This document shows positions 18,001-26,260 of a stretch of DNA of 35,767 nucleotides, one piece after another. This DNA comes from Calothrix sp. PCC 7103 (GTDB lineage: Bacteria; Cyanobacteriota; Cyanobacteriia; Cyanobacteriales; Nostocaceae), in the NCBI RefSeq assembly GCF_000331305.1, contig NZ_KB217483.1, forward strand, positions 1,462,302-1,498,068, in the 5' to 3' direction. The position numbers and the translations under genes were made by a program. The notes under the pieces were generated by a model, which saw only the letters and a program-made list of their open reading frames with translations, had not been told where the DNA came from and ran no database searches. Numbering within the stretch: position 1 is the stretch's first letter; each line of letters starts with the position of its first letter.

Positions 18001-20555
18001 GCTTGTGCTGCTTGGATTTTAACTTGGTAAACCTCAACCCTATCTAATATGGTTCTGGTATGTTCGAGAATTACTGCCGCTAAGTATGCCATTTGCTGAT
18101 AATTGCCGCTCAGATAAGCTGCTTCAGTCGCGTTTGTATAAAGTGCCAAGCTAAGATCGTACTGTGTTTGCCAACGATTTTCAGCTAGTAAGTAGATGCC
18201 TGTAGTCAAATATTCAAGTGCTGCGGTATAGGCAGTCGCGTTTCTTGCTTTCTGTCCAGCCTTAAGATTCAGTTTGGCGAGTTGTGTTTGCTTAGATAGC
18301 TCGACAATCAGGGATTTACCCATGTTAAGTTGGTTAACAATCTCAAATAAGTTTTCTTCTTGGTTAGTAACGGGGGTATGACTCAACAGCAGTTGCCCAA
18401 TTTCCAGGTGAGTTGACTGCTTTTTCTCGATTGGGATAAGAGAATAAGCGGCTTGTTGAACACGGTCGTGTAAAAATTTGTACTTAGCTATCTGGCGATG
18501 GCTAGTTTGGAGTTGACTTTGTTCGGAATTATCTTGATAAAATTTATAAACATTGCTTTGAGCTAAAATAAAACCTGACTGCAAAGCTTTCCATAAAGAA
18601 GCAGCTACTTCTACCTCAGATAATTGACAAATAATCGCTAATGTTTCTAAATCAAATTGATTGCCAATACAAGCAGCTAATTTTAATACTCGTTGAGTAG
18701 ATTCTGGTAATTTTTCTAATTGAATAACCAGAAAATCAATGACATCATCTGTGAGTGTTTCTTGATTGATTTGGGAAATATCGCATTGCCAGCATCCTTC
18801 TTTGAAGTTGAATTCAATCAGCGCATCTTGATGTAATGACTTGAAAAATTGAGTAACAAAAAAAGGATTACCTTTAGTTTTTCTATAAATTAATTCTGAA
18901 AGAGAAAAAGCCAACTCCTCCGTACATTTTAACGTATCCGCGACTAGTTGATTTAAGTTTATTTGACTGAGAGGTTGAAGGATAATTTTATTTATAATTG
19001 CTTCTTTTTTAGCAATTGCATCCAATGTCAACATTAAAGGATGAAAGGTCGATACTTCATTATCTCGATATGCACCAATTAATAGTAAATATCCTTGATG
19101 ATTATCAATATTTAATAATTGTATTAGTTGTAATGAAGCTGAATCAGCCCATTGTAAATCATCCAAAAATATTACTAACGGATGCTCTTTTTGAGTAAAT
19201 ATTTGAAGAAATTTTTGAAAAAGTAAATTAAATCTATTTTGTGCAGCACTACCCGATAGTTCTGGTGCAGGTGATTGTTGACCAATTATTTTTTCCAATT
19301 CGGGAATTACTTCAATAATTACTTGGGCATTATCTCCTAATACTGTCAGAATTTTGCTTTTCCATTGTTGTAGTTGTTTATCACTTTCTGTTAATAATTG
19401 CCCCATTAAATCTCGGAAAGCTTGTACAAATGCCGAGAAAGGTATATTACGGTTAAACTGGTCAAATTTACCTTTAATAAAATATCCACGTTGTTTAATA
19501 ATAGGTTTATGAACTTCCGATACTACTGCGGTTTTTCCAATACCAGAAAAACCAACGACTAACATTAGTTCGCTATTTCCTGCTGATACTCTCTCAAATA
19601 CTTCTAGTAGTTGTTCAACTTCTTTCTCTCGACCATATAATTTTTCTGAAATACTAAATCTTTCACAAATATCTCTTTTACCAATTTCAAAATATCTAAT
19701 TTTTTTGTTTGTTTTAATTTGATACAAACATTGTTCTAAATCATACTTTAATCCGAAAACACTTTGATATCTATCTTCAGCATTTTTGGCCATTAACTTC
19801 ATAACGATATCAGAAATAGCTTCAGGCATTTCTTCATTTTTATTTAAGAACGAAGGTGTTTTTGCAATATGACAATGCACCAATTCCATTGGGTCATTTG
19901 ACTTAAATGGCAACTCTCCAGTCAGTAATTCATAAAATGTTACTCCCAAAGAATAAAAATCGCTGCGGTAGTCAATCCCACGATTCATTCTTCCAGTTTG
20001 TTCGGGGGATAAATAAGCGAGAGTTCCTTCTAAAACATTAGGACTTTTCATTTCTTGGCTTTCTCTTGCAAGTAAAGAAGCAATACTAAAGTCGATTAAT
20101 TTAACTTGTTTGGTCTCTGGATTAATTAAAATGTTGGCTGGCTTAATATCTTTATGAATAATGTACTGCTGATAAAGAGTCTCTAAAATGTCACATAGAG
20201 ATATCGCAGTGTGTAAAAATTCTTGTAAATGAGTAATATATTCAATTTGTCGCGAAGCAAAATAATCTTTGATGGGAACTCCCCCAAAATCTTCAGTAAC
20301 CAATGCATAACCATTTTCGTATGGTTCCAAACTATAGGTCTGGATGATTCCGCTGAATTTAAGGTTTTTGGCAATGGTGTATTGATTGCGGAACTGTAGC
20401 AATTCGTTAAAATTTGGATAAGGATTTTTCAGTACTTTAATTGCTACTGGTTTTTGATCGCTTTCTCGATATCCTTGATACACCACGGTTCGAGAACCGT
20501 TGTAAATTTCTTTACTAACTTGATAACCGGGAATACTAACTTGGGTGCTAAACAT
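15084..20555 (-). CDS. Ser/Thr kinase-AAA ATPase-GAF-histidine kinase multidomain protein
   Basis: This 1823-residue protein is a trifunctional sensor kinase of a kind common in heterocyst-forming cyanobacteria. Domains in order: a Ser/Thr kinase (about 10-275) with Lys40 in VAIKVLK, catalytic loop IIHKDIKPANIL (Asp136, Asn141), DFS in place of DFG at 155-157, and GTLAYLSPEQ; an AAA/NACHT-like ATPase (about 305-600) with Walker A GFSGIGKT near 335-342 and Walker B LVIFLDDLQWAD; a long helical TPR-like segment (about 750-1350); a GAF domain (about 1370-1510); a coiled coil; the phosphohistidine helix MSALGNLVAGVAHEMNNPLG (His near 1553); and HATPase with ILANAIDALEE, SDNAQGIP and GTGLGLAIARQIV. 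All nucleotide-binding motifs look intact. No receiver domain is fused, so a partner regulator must exist elsewhere; signal and target are unknown. It is monocistronic as far as visible. A decayed paralogue sits at 4965-5684. Confidence 0.95.
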   Translation of the reverse strand: MFSTQVSIPGYQVSKEIYNGSRTVVYQGYRESDQKPVAIKVLKNPYPNFNELLQFRNQYTIAKNLKFSGIIQTYSLEPYENGYALVTEDFGGVPIKDYFASRQIEYITHLQEFLHTAISLCDILETLYQQYIIHKDIKPANILINPETKQVKLIDFSIASLLARESQEMKSPNVLEGTLAYLSPEQTGRMNRGIDYRSDFYSLGVTFYELLTGELPFKSNDPMELVHCHIAKTPSFLNKNEEMPEAISDIVMKLMAKNAEDRYQSVFGLKYDLEQCLYQIKTNKKIRYFEIGKRDICERFSISEKLYGREKEVEQLLEVFERVSAGNSELMLVVGFSGIGKTAVVSEVHKPIIKQRGYFIKGKFDQFNRNIPFSAFVQAFRDLMGQLLTESDKQLQQWKSKILTVLGDNAQVIIEVIPELEKIIGQQSPAPELSGSAAQNRFNLLFQKFLQIFTQKEHPLVIFLDDLQWADSASLQLIQLLNIDNHQGYLLLIGAYRDNEVSTFHPLMLTLDAIAKKEAIINKIILQPLSQINLNQLVADTLKCTEELAFSLSELIYRKTKGNPFFVTQFFKSLHQDALIEFNFKEGCWQCDISQINQETLTDDVIDFLVIQLEKLPESTQRVLKLAACIGNQFDLETLAIICQLSEVEVAASLWKALQSGFILAQSNVYKFYQDNSEQSQLQTSHRQIAKYKFLHDRVQQAAYSLIPIEKKQSTHLEIGQLLLSHTPVTNQEENLFEIVNQLNMGKSLIVELSKQTQLAKLNLKAGQKARNATAYTAALEYLTTGIYLLAENRWQTQYDLSLALYTNATEAAYLSGNYQQMAYLAAVILEHTRTILDRVEVYQVKIQAAQAQAQPSEAIEIALQILQQLGASFPEQPNEHDIRQAMGETLSLLAGRQPLELIALPQMTDPKQLAIMGILASVTASAYVAAPTLLPLIMLEQVKLSLQYGNSSFSPDGYCGCGIILCGVAGDIEAGYQFGQLALLLLEQLDTKKLKARTYGQVNCCISHWKEPLVNTLTYFREGYQSGLEVGDLEWGGICAVLYLMHAWFAGKELSDLSREGAAICLQFSQLRQETMSKQGGIFQQAILNLLSNYPEAWHFAGDTFNEAEYLPILLEAGNQTALCYLNVSKLVLCYLFGQIDQAITTAGRLENYLGAATGMSLIPVFHTYDSLVHLAIYSQVSEIQQQKILERVTNNQDKMRKWASHAPANQLHKFYLVEAELHRVLDSKIEVIDFYERAISGAKENGYIQEEALSNELAAKFYLQWGKEKIAQTYMQEAYYCYARWGAKAKTDDLEKRYPQLLKAILQQRRINLKHDETIATIARSSTSRSTHTDSTDSTNISDVLDFTSVLKAAQAISSTIELDELITNLTKIILENSGAKKSVLILPQDNFWQVRAITFINHEYKLEDDIQNMLVCESIDTCEYIPSKIINYVKNTQATVVVDNCQTNIPGIIGKYMLQHQPKSALCTPIIKQGHLVGVLYLENKVTSGVFTQERLQVINLLSSQAAISLENARLYQEAQEALQNLQQAQLQIVQSEKMSALGNLVAGVAHEMNNPLGFIAASLKQAKPTFADITEHLKLYQVSLPKPSDEILDHAEEIDLNYSLEDLPKMIDAMVIACDRLKNISTSLRTFSRADKDYKVLFNIHDGLDSTILILKHRLKANEQHPAIEILTEYGDLPQIECYPGQLNQVFMNILANAIDALEEANTGKTFEKIKANPNMITVKTLIENNHVKISISDNAQGIPEEIKSKIFNHLFTTKSVNKGTGLGLAIARQIVEETHAGKLSCNSILGQGTQFIIEIPMSVNRKVFSSVMNVRIVT

Positions 20556-21030
20556 ACTGTGTTCATCCTTAATGCTTTCACACTTAGTATTCCCAAATCA
20601 GCCAATTAATTTACTTAGGGACTTCCAAATAAAAAAAATCTCCAAAATTCTATTGTGGGGTGGGCATCCTTGCCATTAGTGTCAAGTTAAGCTCAAACTC
20701 TTTAGGTCAATGAGTAATTATGCTTAAAAATTAGATTTTAAAGGAACAAAAAACGAGCTTTGAATGGCGCCATAAATGCTTTATTTATTAGCATCGCTCT
20801 TAAATTCCGTATAAAAGCAAGGCAAATGTTCGTCTTTATACTTTTTCACTAACCAAACCTCTCGTTGACAAATGGTTTTAAACCTTAAGTTGACACCAAT
20901 GGCATCCTTGCCCGCCCTGACCCACCGGACGGGTGAGGACGCGATTGGCGTCAAGTGCGCGAAAAATAGAGTACTGTCAAGCGAGGGCGCAAACACATGG
21001 TTAACTCAACACAAGGGTGTAGGAGAAGCC
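20556..21030. other. Gap upstream of the large kinase with a dispersed inverted repeat
   Basis: A 29-bp unit at 20663-20691 recurs in inverted orientation at 20884-20912 with 23 of 29 matches (shared core TTGACACYAATGGCA). The pair brackets about 190 bp and may be the outer boundary of the IS4-like relic that follows. I found no convincing gene in this gap; the overlapping short frames on both strands lack recognisable motifs. The kinase promoter should lie in 20556-20660, but I cannot place it. Confidence 0.45.
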
Positions 21031-21449
21031 ATGAGTAAACCACGCAAAAAACAAGGAAATCCGAATTTTCGCCATCGATCTTTCAGTGTCGGTGCCAGCG
21101 AGCGAAGAAATAGAAGCGCGACTTTTTGAGTTGCTCAATCCACGGACATTTGCCAACCTTAAAAGCTTAAAAAATAAGGAGCGCAAGCTGCGCTCTCGAC
21201 TTTTGACCCTACCCGTAATGGCAGCAATCATCTTAAGTATAGTGTATAGATAGGTACAGCATCTTACGGATGTATTACGTCTGCTAGAACATGAAGGTTT
21301 GATGTGGGTCGAGACAACAAAGATAAGTCGGCAAGCATTATCGAGGGCGCCTTAATACTCTATCAGCAGATTTATTTAAATTCTTATTCAAGCAAGTAAT
21401 AGAACAAATTGCTGCTAAAAACCGAACAATTTTATTGGTGTCATATTGA
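21031..21449 (+). pseudogene. IS4-family transposase, N-terminal relic with several lesions
   Basis: The start is clear: ATG at 21031 after AGGAG, reading MSKPRKKQGNPNFRHRSFSV. A frameshift near 21085 moves the match to EEIEARLFELLNPRTFANLK and LPVMAAIILSIVYR, then a TAG replaces a Gln codon near 21250. The match resumes as VQHLTDVLRLLEHEGLMWVE, shifts frame again at the GGGCGCCT near 21347, and continues LNTLSADLFKFLFKQVIEQI up to a stop at 21447. The catalytic core is absent. Sequence between 21450 and the truncated rhodopsin could be the rest of the relic but no longer matches. Confidence 0.75.
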
Positions 21450-21551
21450 CCATTTTTAATATGCGTACACATAAATTTGTATGGATAAGCAAAAAACTTA
21501 ATTTGGTAGTCACCTAAGAATGCGAGTTTCAGGCTGAGTACTTATAGCACA

Positions 21552-21926
21552 TTAGTTCGCACTGAAAGGGCTTGCCTCAAGAGTTGCTACTAAGCCAGTC
21601 AAAATCATAAAAATATCTGCACCCATTACGCCTACAATTAATTTGGGGCGTAGTCCAGCAATAACACCTAATTCGAGCAAGAGTAATGGGGTTGTAACTA
21701 CCCAGTCTACGTAGCGTCCCCAATAAACTGTTTGACCATTAACTTGACTTACTGTCTCACCCAAAATCATTGTCAGATAAAGCGTTGCTGCCCAAAGTGT
21801 GATAAAGAAGCTTTCAAGGGGAAATTCCATTCCTTCCTTGCGCCTCATGGCAGTCGCTTTCAAGCCAAAATAAATACAGCCAAATACCATGCCAATAAAG
21901 GCAATCCATAGCCAAAGTTGTGTCAT
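21552..21926 (-). pseudogene. Microbial rhodopsin (proton-pump type) truncated after helix D
   Basis: Starting at the ATG at 21926 (MTQLWLWIAFIGMVFG), this 124-residue frame contains helix A, helix B (FFITLWAATLYLTMILG), helix C (YWGRYVDWVVTTPLLLLELG) and helix D (LIVGVMGADIFMILTGLVAT), then stops. By alignment to bacteriorhodopsin, Arg71, Asp74, Thr78 and Glu85 correspond to Arg82, Asp85, Thr89 and Asp96, a DTE pattern seen in outward proton pumps and in cyanobacterial cyanorhodopsins. Helices E to G, including the retinal Schiff-base Lys, are missing, so it cannot bind retinal. The break lies about 100 bp from the IS4-like relic, which probably caused it. The rest of the gene is not elsewhere in the window. 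Confidence 0.85.
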
Positions 21927-22396
21927 ATTATTACCGATATGAGATTTTCCCAGCAATCGTGCTTCTATGCTAGAGCGCCAGTCCAGTAGAAGGTATTGAC
22001 AAATCATACATACTATGAATATACAAAATTGAGAGTTTTAACAGTGCATATGAATTAACGCTCGTCGCTTAAAAAGGGTGAGTATTTCCCGTCTTTTATT
22101 ATCCCAATCAACATCACTATATTTATACTGTTCAGATTGATTTCAAAATGCTCAACCCATCATAATTTATAAATACTCATACTTAACACCTAAATTATAT
22201 CAATACTTAAATACTATTTTCCCAAACACCAAAAAAGCGGAGGGTGCGTTTTTAAGCGCGCCGACGCGTAAGGCGCCTGGAGGGGGAGCAAAACTCATGT
22301 AATAAAAAAAGCCCTAATTCTAGTTGTAGTTGACATTCATGGACATTTTTTAGTTCCGTTAAAGATAAGGAAAAATATTATTAGGAGTGCAGTACT
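21927..22396. other. Gap upstream of the rhodopsin fragment
   Basis: No gene is visible on either strand. The stretch contains one arm of a perfect 69-bp inverted repeat (22104-22172) and a GC-richer block around 22235-22285 with an AGGCGCCT palindrome (22271-22278). The leader of the rhodopsin gene would lie at its left edge and that of the IS1182-like relic at its right edge. Confidence 0.4.
22104..22172 (-). repeat. 69-bp perfect inverted repeat, left arm
   Basis: The reverse complement of this segment is identical, base for base, to 26192-26260. Read on the minus strand it begins with TTATAA, the same hexamer that is duplicated around the IS1634-like element, and outside the 69 bp the flanks are unrelated. 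The two arms enclose about 4.0 kb. Confidence 0.9.
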
Positions 22397-22804
22397 ATGC
22401 GTCCAGAAGTTTGGAACCCACCAATAGAACTGTCAGCTACAGAAGAAAAAATTATCAAACGTATACGAAGAGCAAAATTATTTATATTTTTGAGACAAAT
22501 ACGCCATGAATTATTTGACTTTGAATTTCACTCTTGAACTGGCAACAGTTTTTAAAGATAGTACTGTTGGATTATCCCCAGTACCACCCGCACAATTAGC
22601 ACTTGCAGTGATTTTACAAGCATATACGGGTGTTTCAGATGATGAGGCGTTCTTGTTGCAATTGAAATGGATAGAAGGTGACAATTAGTTTTAGATTGTA
22701 ATGATTGTGAACAATCGCCTTTTGGTAAAGGAACATTTGTGAGATTTCGTGCCCTTTTAATATCAAAATCATTTGACCGAAGACTCATAGAAAAAACAAT
22801 TGAA
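22397..22804 (+). pseudogene. IS1182-like transposase, N-terminal relic
   Basis: Translation from the ATG at 22397 gives MRPEVWNPPIELSATEEKII and KRIRRAKLFIFLRQIRHELF, which I recognise as the start of cyanobacterial IS1182-type transposases. The match then changes frame (VPPAQLALAVILQAYTGVSD) and again (QLVLDCNDCEQSPFGKGTFV, RFRALLISKSFDRRLIEKTI), with a TGA where a Trp codon is expected near 22680. The match ends at about 22804, where the frame runs straight into unrelated sequence. GGAG is present upstream of the start. Confidence 0.75.
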
Positions 22805-23152
22805 ATGGCGGGTATTAATCAAAAATATGCAAGCCTAATTATTGACGACAACAAGTACACTCCTTCAAGAGTAACCCATGCATATTTCTTAGATTATGCT
22901 CTTGGATTAGATAGTTTAACAAGTGAAGAAATAAAACTACGCTTGTCTAACAATAGTTTCTTTACTGAGTGCGCTCGTACATTATCTCAAGTATTAGGAT
23001 TTGGGTATCGAACTGTAATTAATTGGGGATATGATATTCGATTTCATAAAATGTCACAAGAATATGAATATTTCCTGTACTATGCCTTAGAAGCAATAAA
23101 GACCAGGCAAGCGCTTTATAACAAAAGCATGAATGTTGCTGCATATCGATAA
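22805..23152 (+). CDS. Unknown protein, possibly helix-turn-helix, fused to the transposase relic
   Basis: The frame reads through from the transposase relic (it is open from at least 22739), and the ATG at 22805 would give a 115-residue protein beginning MAGINQKYASLIIDDNKYTP. I do not recognise it. The segment LSQVLGFGYRTVINWGYDIR has the spacing of a helix-turn-helix (compare LGVSxRTVxxW), flanked by helices. No ribosome-binding site precedes the ATG. It is either the 3' part of a gene cut by the IS1182-like element, or a chimera expressed from the transposase start. Confidence 0.45.
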   Translation: MAGINQKYASLIIDDNKYTPSRVTHAYFLDYALGLDSLTSEEIKLRLSNNSFFTECARTLSQVLGFGYRTVINWGYDIRFHKMSQEYEYFLYYALEAIKTRQALYNKSMNVAAYR

Positions 23153-23632
23153 AAAAGGCGACTTTATTAATTTCCTGCGAACATGAACATTCATCTTTAT
23201 TGACATCGTGTTCCGCAGGAGATTAAGCCCAAAGCGAGTGGCACCGTAGTACTCACTTAGTTATCTTATTTAATACATAGGGTTTGCAATAAACAGAATT
23301 TTTATCTCATTTTTTGCAATACTATAGACACTAAAATATTTATTAAAATGGCTTAAGCTTGCGATAAAATAGAGCCAAAGCGCAGACTTAAATGCTATAA
23401 TATATATACCGAATTAAAAGAGTTTCATGAATCAATTCATTAATCATAATACTGAAGTATATGCTGATTTTGAAGCAAGGAAGATTAAGTAAAACTTGTC
23501 AATAACGTCTTGAAATTGCGGACTAAACAAATTTCAGCATGTGAAGATTTTTATTAAAAAACAGGCATGTAAGCATTTGTTTATATTTGTGCTGTCCCAG
23601 CATATATTTTTAGGCTCACGCCGGAATGAAAA
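23153..23632. other. AT-rich gap with one hairpin
   Basis: TCCTGCGAAC near 23173 and GTTCCGCAGGA near 23210 can pair with one bulged base, forming a hairpin shortly after the preceding gene. The rest is AT-rich with only very short frames (for example ATG at 23426, about 20 codons) and no recognisable motif. Confidence 0.4.
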
Positions 23633-23665
23633 GTGCATACTGTAGTATTTCAATTACACAAAAAT

Positions 23666-23938
23666 ATGAACATTATCACCATTAGATTTTCTCATTTCCG
23701 CGCTCAATCTCCAAAATATACATTTAACTCGCGCGTTGCTATGAAAAGTAATTGCTCCCCAAGTAAATGGGCTATTGGTAGAGTTACTGGATTGCGTCTT
23801 GATGACGATAACATTTGGAATTATACCATCGTCTTTGATTACCCGTTAGGTTATTGTGATGAGCTAACAGAGCCAGAGTTAGCTGGTGAAAATGAATTTG
23901 CTTGTGTTTCTTATTATAACCCCCATTCCGCACCCTAA
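23666..23938 (+). CDS. Small unknown protein with its C-terminus altered by the IS insertion
   Basis: The ATG at 23666 gives MNIITIRFSHFRAQSPKYTF; a GTG at 23633 is an alternative. The core (FNSRVAMKSNCSPSKWAIGR, then VTGL, WNYTIVFDYPLGYCDELTEP, EL) looks like a small beta-barrel protein similar to unnamed cyanobacterial proteins, but I cannot assign a function. The IS1634-like element enters at 23920, within the last codons: the present end is SYYNPHSAP, while removing the element and one TTATAA copy gives SYYKL and a stop. The insertion therefore changed only the last residues, and the gene may still work. Confidence 0.5.
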   Translation: MNIITIRFSHFRAQSPKYTFNSRVAMKSNCSPSKWAIGRVTGLRLDDDNIWNYTIVFDYPLGYCDELTEPELAGENEFACVSYYNPHSAP

Positions 23939-26191
23939 CTGTCACAAGTTCATTAGTACTGGACAAATTTAAATAAAATAGTTCTTAAGAACTATGATTA
24001 GGAGCGATATTTTCAAGTTTAATGAAAATAATTTCTATTATATTCAACCTACAGTAGAAAATCATAAAAAAATAATTTTGGCTCTCAAAATGCGAAAATT
24101 GAAACATAAATCGTGAATGAGGGTTCTCGAACTATGTTTAATATCGAAGATGCGAAAATACAGAACATAGACCACTTAGGAATTGTTGCAGGAATAGTAG
24201 ATTCTATCGGGTTAGTAGAAATAATTAATAAATTTGTACCTCAAGAGCAAGGAGAAAAAGTTAGTGCGGGGCATGTTGTTAAAGCAATGATTTTAAATGG
24301 GTTAGGATTTGTATCCAAACCGTTATATATGTTTCCCAAATATTTTGAAACGATACCATGCGAACACCTTATAGGAGAAGGAATAAAACCAGAATATTTA
24401 AATGATTATAAGCTTGGTAGAGTCATGGATAAATTGTTCCTGAAAGGATTGTCAAGCATTTTTTTAGCAATTAGTCTTAATGTGGTGCAAAAATTTAAAA
24501 TATCAACTTCAACATCACACCTAGACTCATCATCCATGCATGTGCATGGAGAGTATAAAGCGTCGTTCCCAGAAGTGATATTTGAAAAATCAAAAAGTAA
24601 AAATAATCTAAAAAAACAAAGAGATGAAGAGAGAGAGGTAGAAAATGAAAATATAGAACCGAAGCAAGCGATAAATGTTACATATGGTTATTCTCGTGAC
24701 CACAGACCAGACCTAAAGCAGTTTTTAATGCAATTGATAAGTAGTGGAGATGGAGATATACCGATATTTTTGCAATCAGCATCAGGCAATCAAGTAGACT
24801 CTTCATGTTTTGGAGAAATTGCAGTTAACTATAAACAACAAGTTAACTTTGATAGTTTAGTAGTAGCAGATTGTGCATTATATACGGAACCAAATATTGA
24901 GAAGATGTCTGGGATAAAATGGTTATCAAGGGTGCCATTAAGTATAACTGAAGCAAAGCAATTAGTATCAACATTACCAGAATCACAATTTATAGAATGT
25001 GAATTAAAAGGATATTTATATGTAGCTAAAAGAGTTACTTATGGAGGAGTAGAGCAAAGGTGGTTAGTAGTTCAAAGTCAAGAAAGAAAAGAGTCAGACC
25101 TAGAAAAGCTTTCAAAAAACATAGTTAAATCATTTGAAAATGCAAAAAGAGATTTGAAAAAATTATCTCTAGAAGAGTTTGCATGTGAGTCAGACGCGGT
25201 TAAAGCACTATCAAAATTATCTGAGAAATTCAAGTATCATCAAGTTGCAGAAAGTAAAGTAATTACTGTCAAAAGCAAAAAACAAAAACTAGCCAATAAT
25301 CAACAAGCGACTGTTTATCAGATTTCAGCAACATTAACAGAAAATGAAGATAAAATTAATCAGGATACTTTAAGCGCAGGGCGCTTTATACTTGCAACTA
25401 ATGTTTTATCCGAAAGTGAACTACACGGAGCAGTGTAATGATTTGTGAATATAAAGCACAACAATCATGTGTTCACGAAGTGTGCCGCTTCGGCAGAGAG
25501 GATTTTCTTTTCTTAAAGACCCATTATTTTTTGCTGATAGCGTTTATTTAAAAAGCCCGGAAAGAATAGAAGCATTGGCAATGATAATGGGTCTATGTTT
25601 ATTAGTTTACACATTAGCGCAGCGACAAATACGATTAGCTTTGTATGAATCACAGTTAAAAATTGAAAATCAGTTAGGAAAACTAATAGATAATCCGACG
25701 TTAAAATGGATATTTCAATGCTTCCAAGCGATTCATTTAGTTACATTTAATGATGAAAAGCAAATATCTAATTGGAACCAAGATAGAGACTTTCTAATTA
25801 AATTATTTCCTCAAGATTGTCACCGTTACTACCAAATACTAATATAATTATTGTCTATATTTTATATTTTAACATTTAATAATTCTACTGTTTTGAGCTA
25901 TTATATTTTTATAGCTCTTAGTATCGCTGTACTTAATTATATTTTGATTTCGTTAATGTATTGTAAAAAAGCTTTCTATTTAGATATTAAAATAGATATA
26001 AATCTATTAATTAGATTATAAAGTAAATTTCAATCTTATTGACAACCGTTGAGAATTAGCTGCAAGCTCAGAATTTAACTTTTCACCTGTTTTTCGATGC
26101 TTTTAGTCATTTAAAAGTATTATTTTATTCTTTAATCGTAGATTTATTCTCAGTAATTACCGATTGTGACAGTTGGGGTGCGGAATGGGGG
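23920..26191 (+). mobile_element. IS1634-like insertion sequence, complete ends, 2272 bp
   Basis: The 28-bp terminal inverted repeats start CCCCCATTCCGCACCC at 23920 and end at 26191, differing at one position of 28. Both ends are flanked by TTATAA (23914-23919 and 26192-26197), a 6-bp target duplication. The interior carries one transposase gene in two reading frames (24134-25847), about 190 bp of 5' leader, and about 340 bp of AT-rich non-coding sequence on the right. The length is on the high side for this family. Confidence 0.85.
24134..25847 (+). pseudogene. IS1634-family transposase, interrupted
   Basis: The N-terminal part reads MFNIEDAKIQNIDHLGIVAG and VVKAMILNGLGFVSKPLYMF (DUF4277-like region). 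The catalytic region follows with THLDSSSMHVHGEYK, INVTYGYSRDHRPDLKQFLM and FDSLVVADCALYT. The first frame stops at 25438. The match continues in other frames: MICEYKAQQSC at about 25439-25468, then RGFSFLKDPLFFADSVYLKS and MIMGLCLLVYTLAQRQIRLA up to 25847. Between QQSC and RGFSF there is extra sequence of about 26 bp containing a TGCCGCTTCGGCA palindrome. So the gene carries a frameshift plus a small insertion, in the region holding the catalytic Glu, and is probably inactive although its terminal repeats are well preserved. Confidence 0.8.
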
Positions 26192-26260
26192 TTATAAATT
26201 ATGATGGGTTGAGCATTTTGAAATCAATCTGAACAGTATAAATATAGTGATGTTGATTGG
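26192..26260 (+). repeat. 69-bp perfect inverted repeat, right arm
   Basis: This is identical to the reverse complement of 22104-22172. It starts at the right-hand TTATAA target duplication of the IS1634-like element and ends at TTGATTGG, immediately where the recombinase operon begins. The left part is the original 3' flank of the small gene at 23666. Confidence 0.9.

Noticed and set aside
20781-20996. Minus-strand frame of 71 codons upstream of the kinase
   Set aside because: Overlaps the dispersed inverted repeat and the opposite-strand frame; no recognisable motif and no start signal.
22104-26260. 69-bp repeats as attachment sites of the serine recombinase
   Set aside because: Serine-recombinase att pairs share only a very short core after recombination, and the repeat ends coincide with the IS1634 target hexamer; attL/attR is therefore unlikely.
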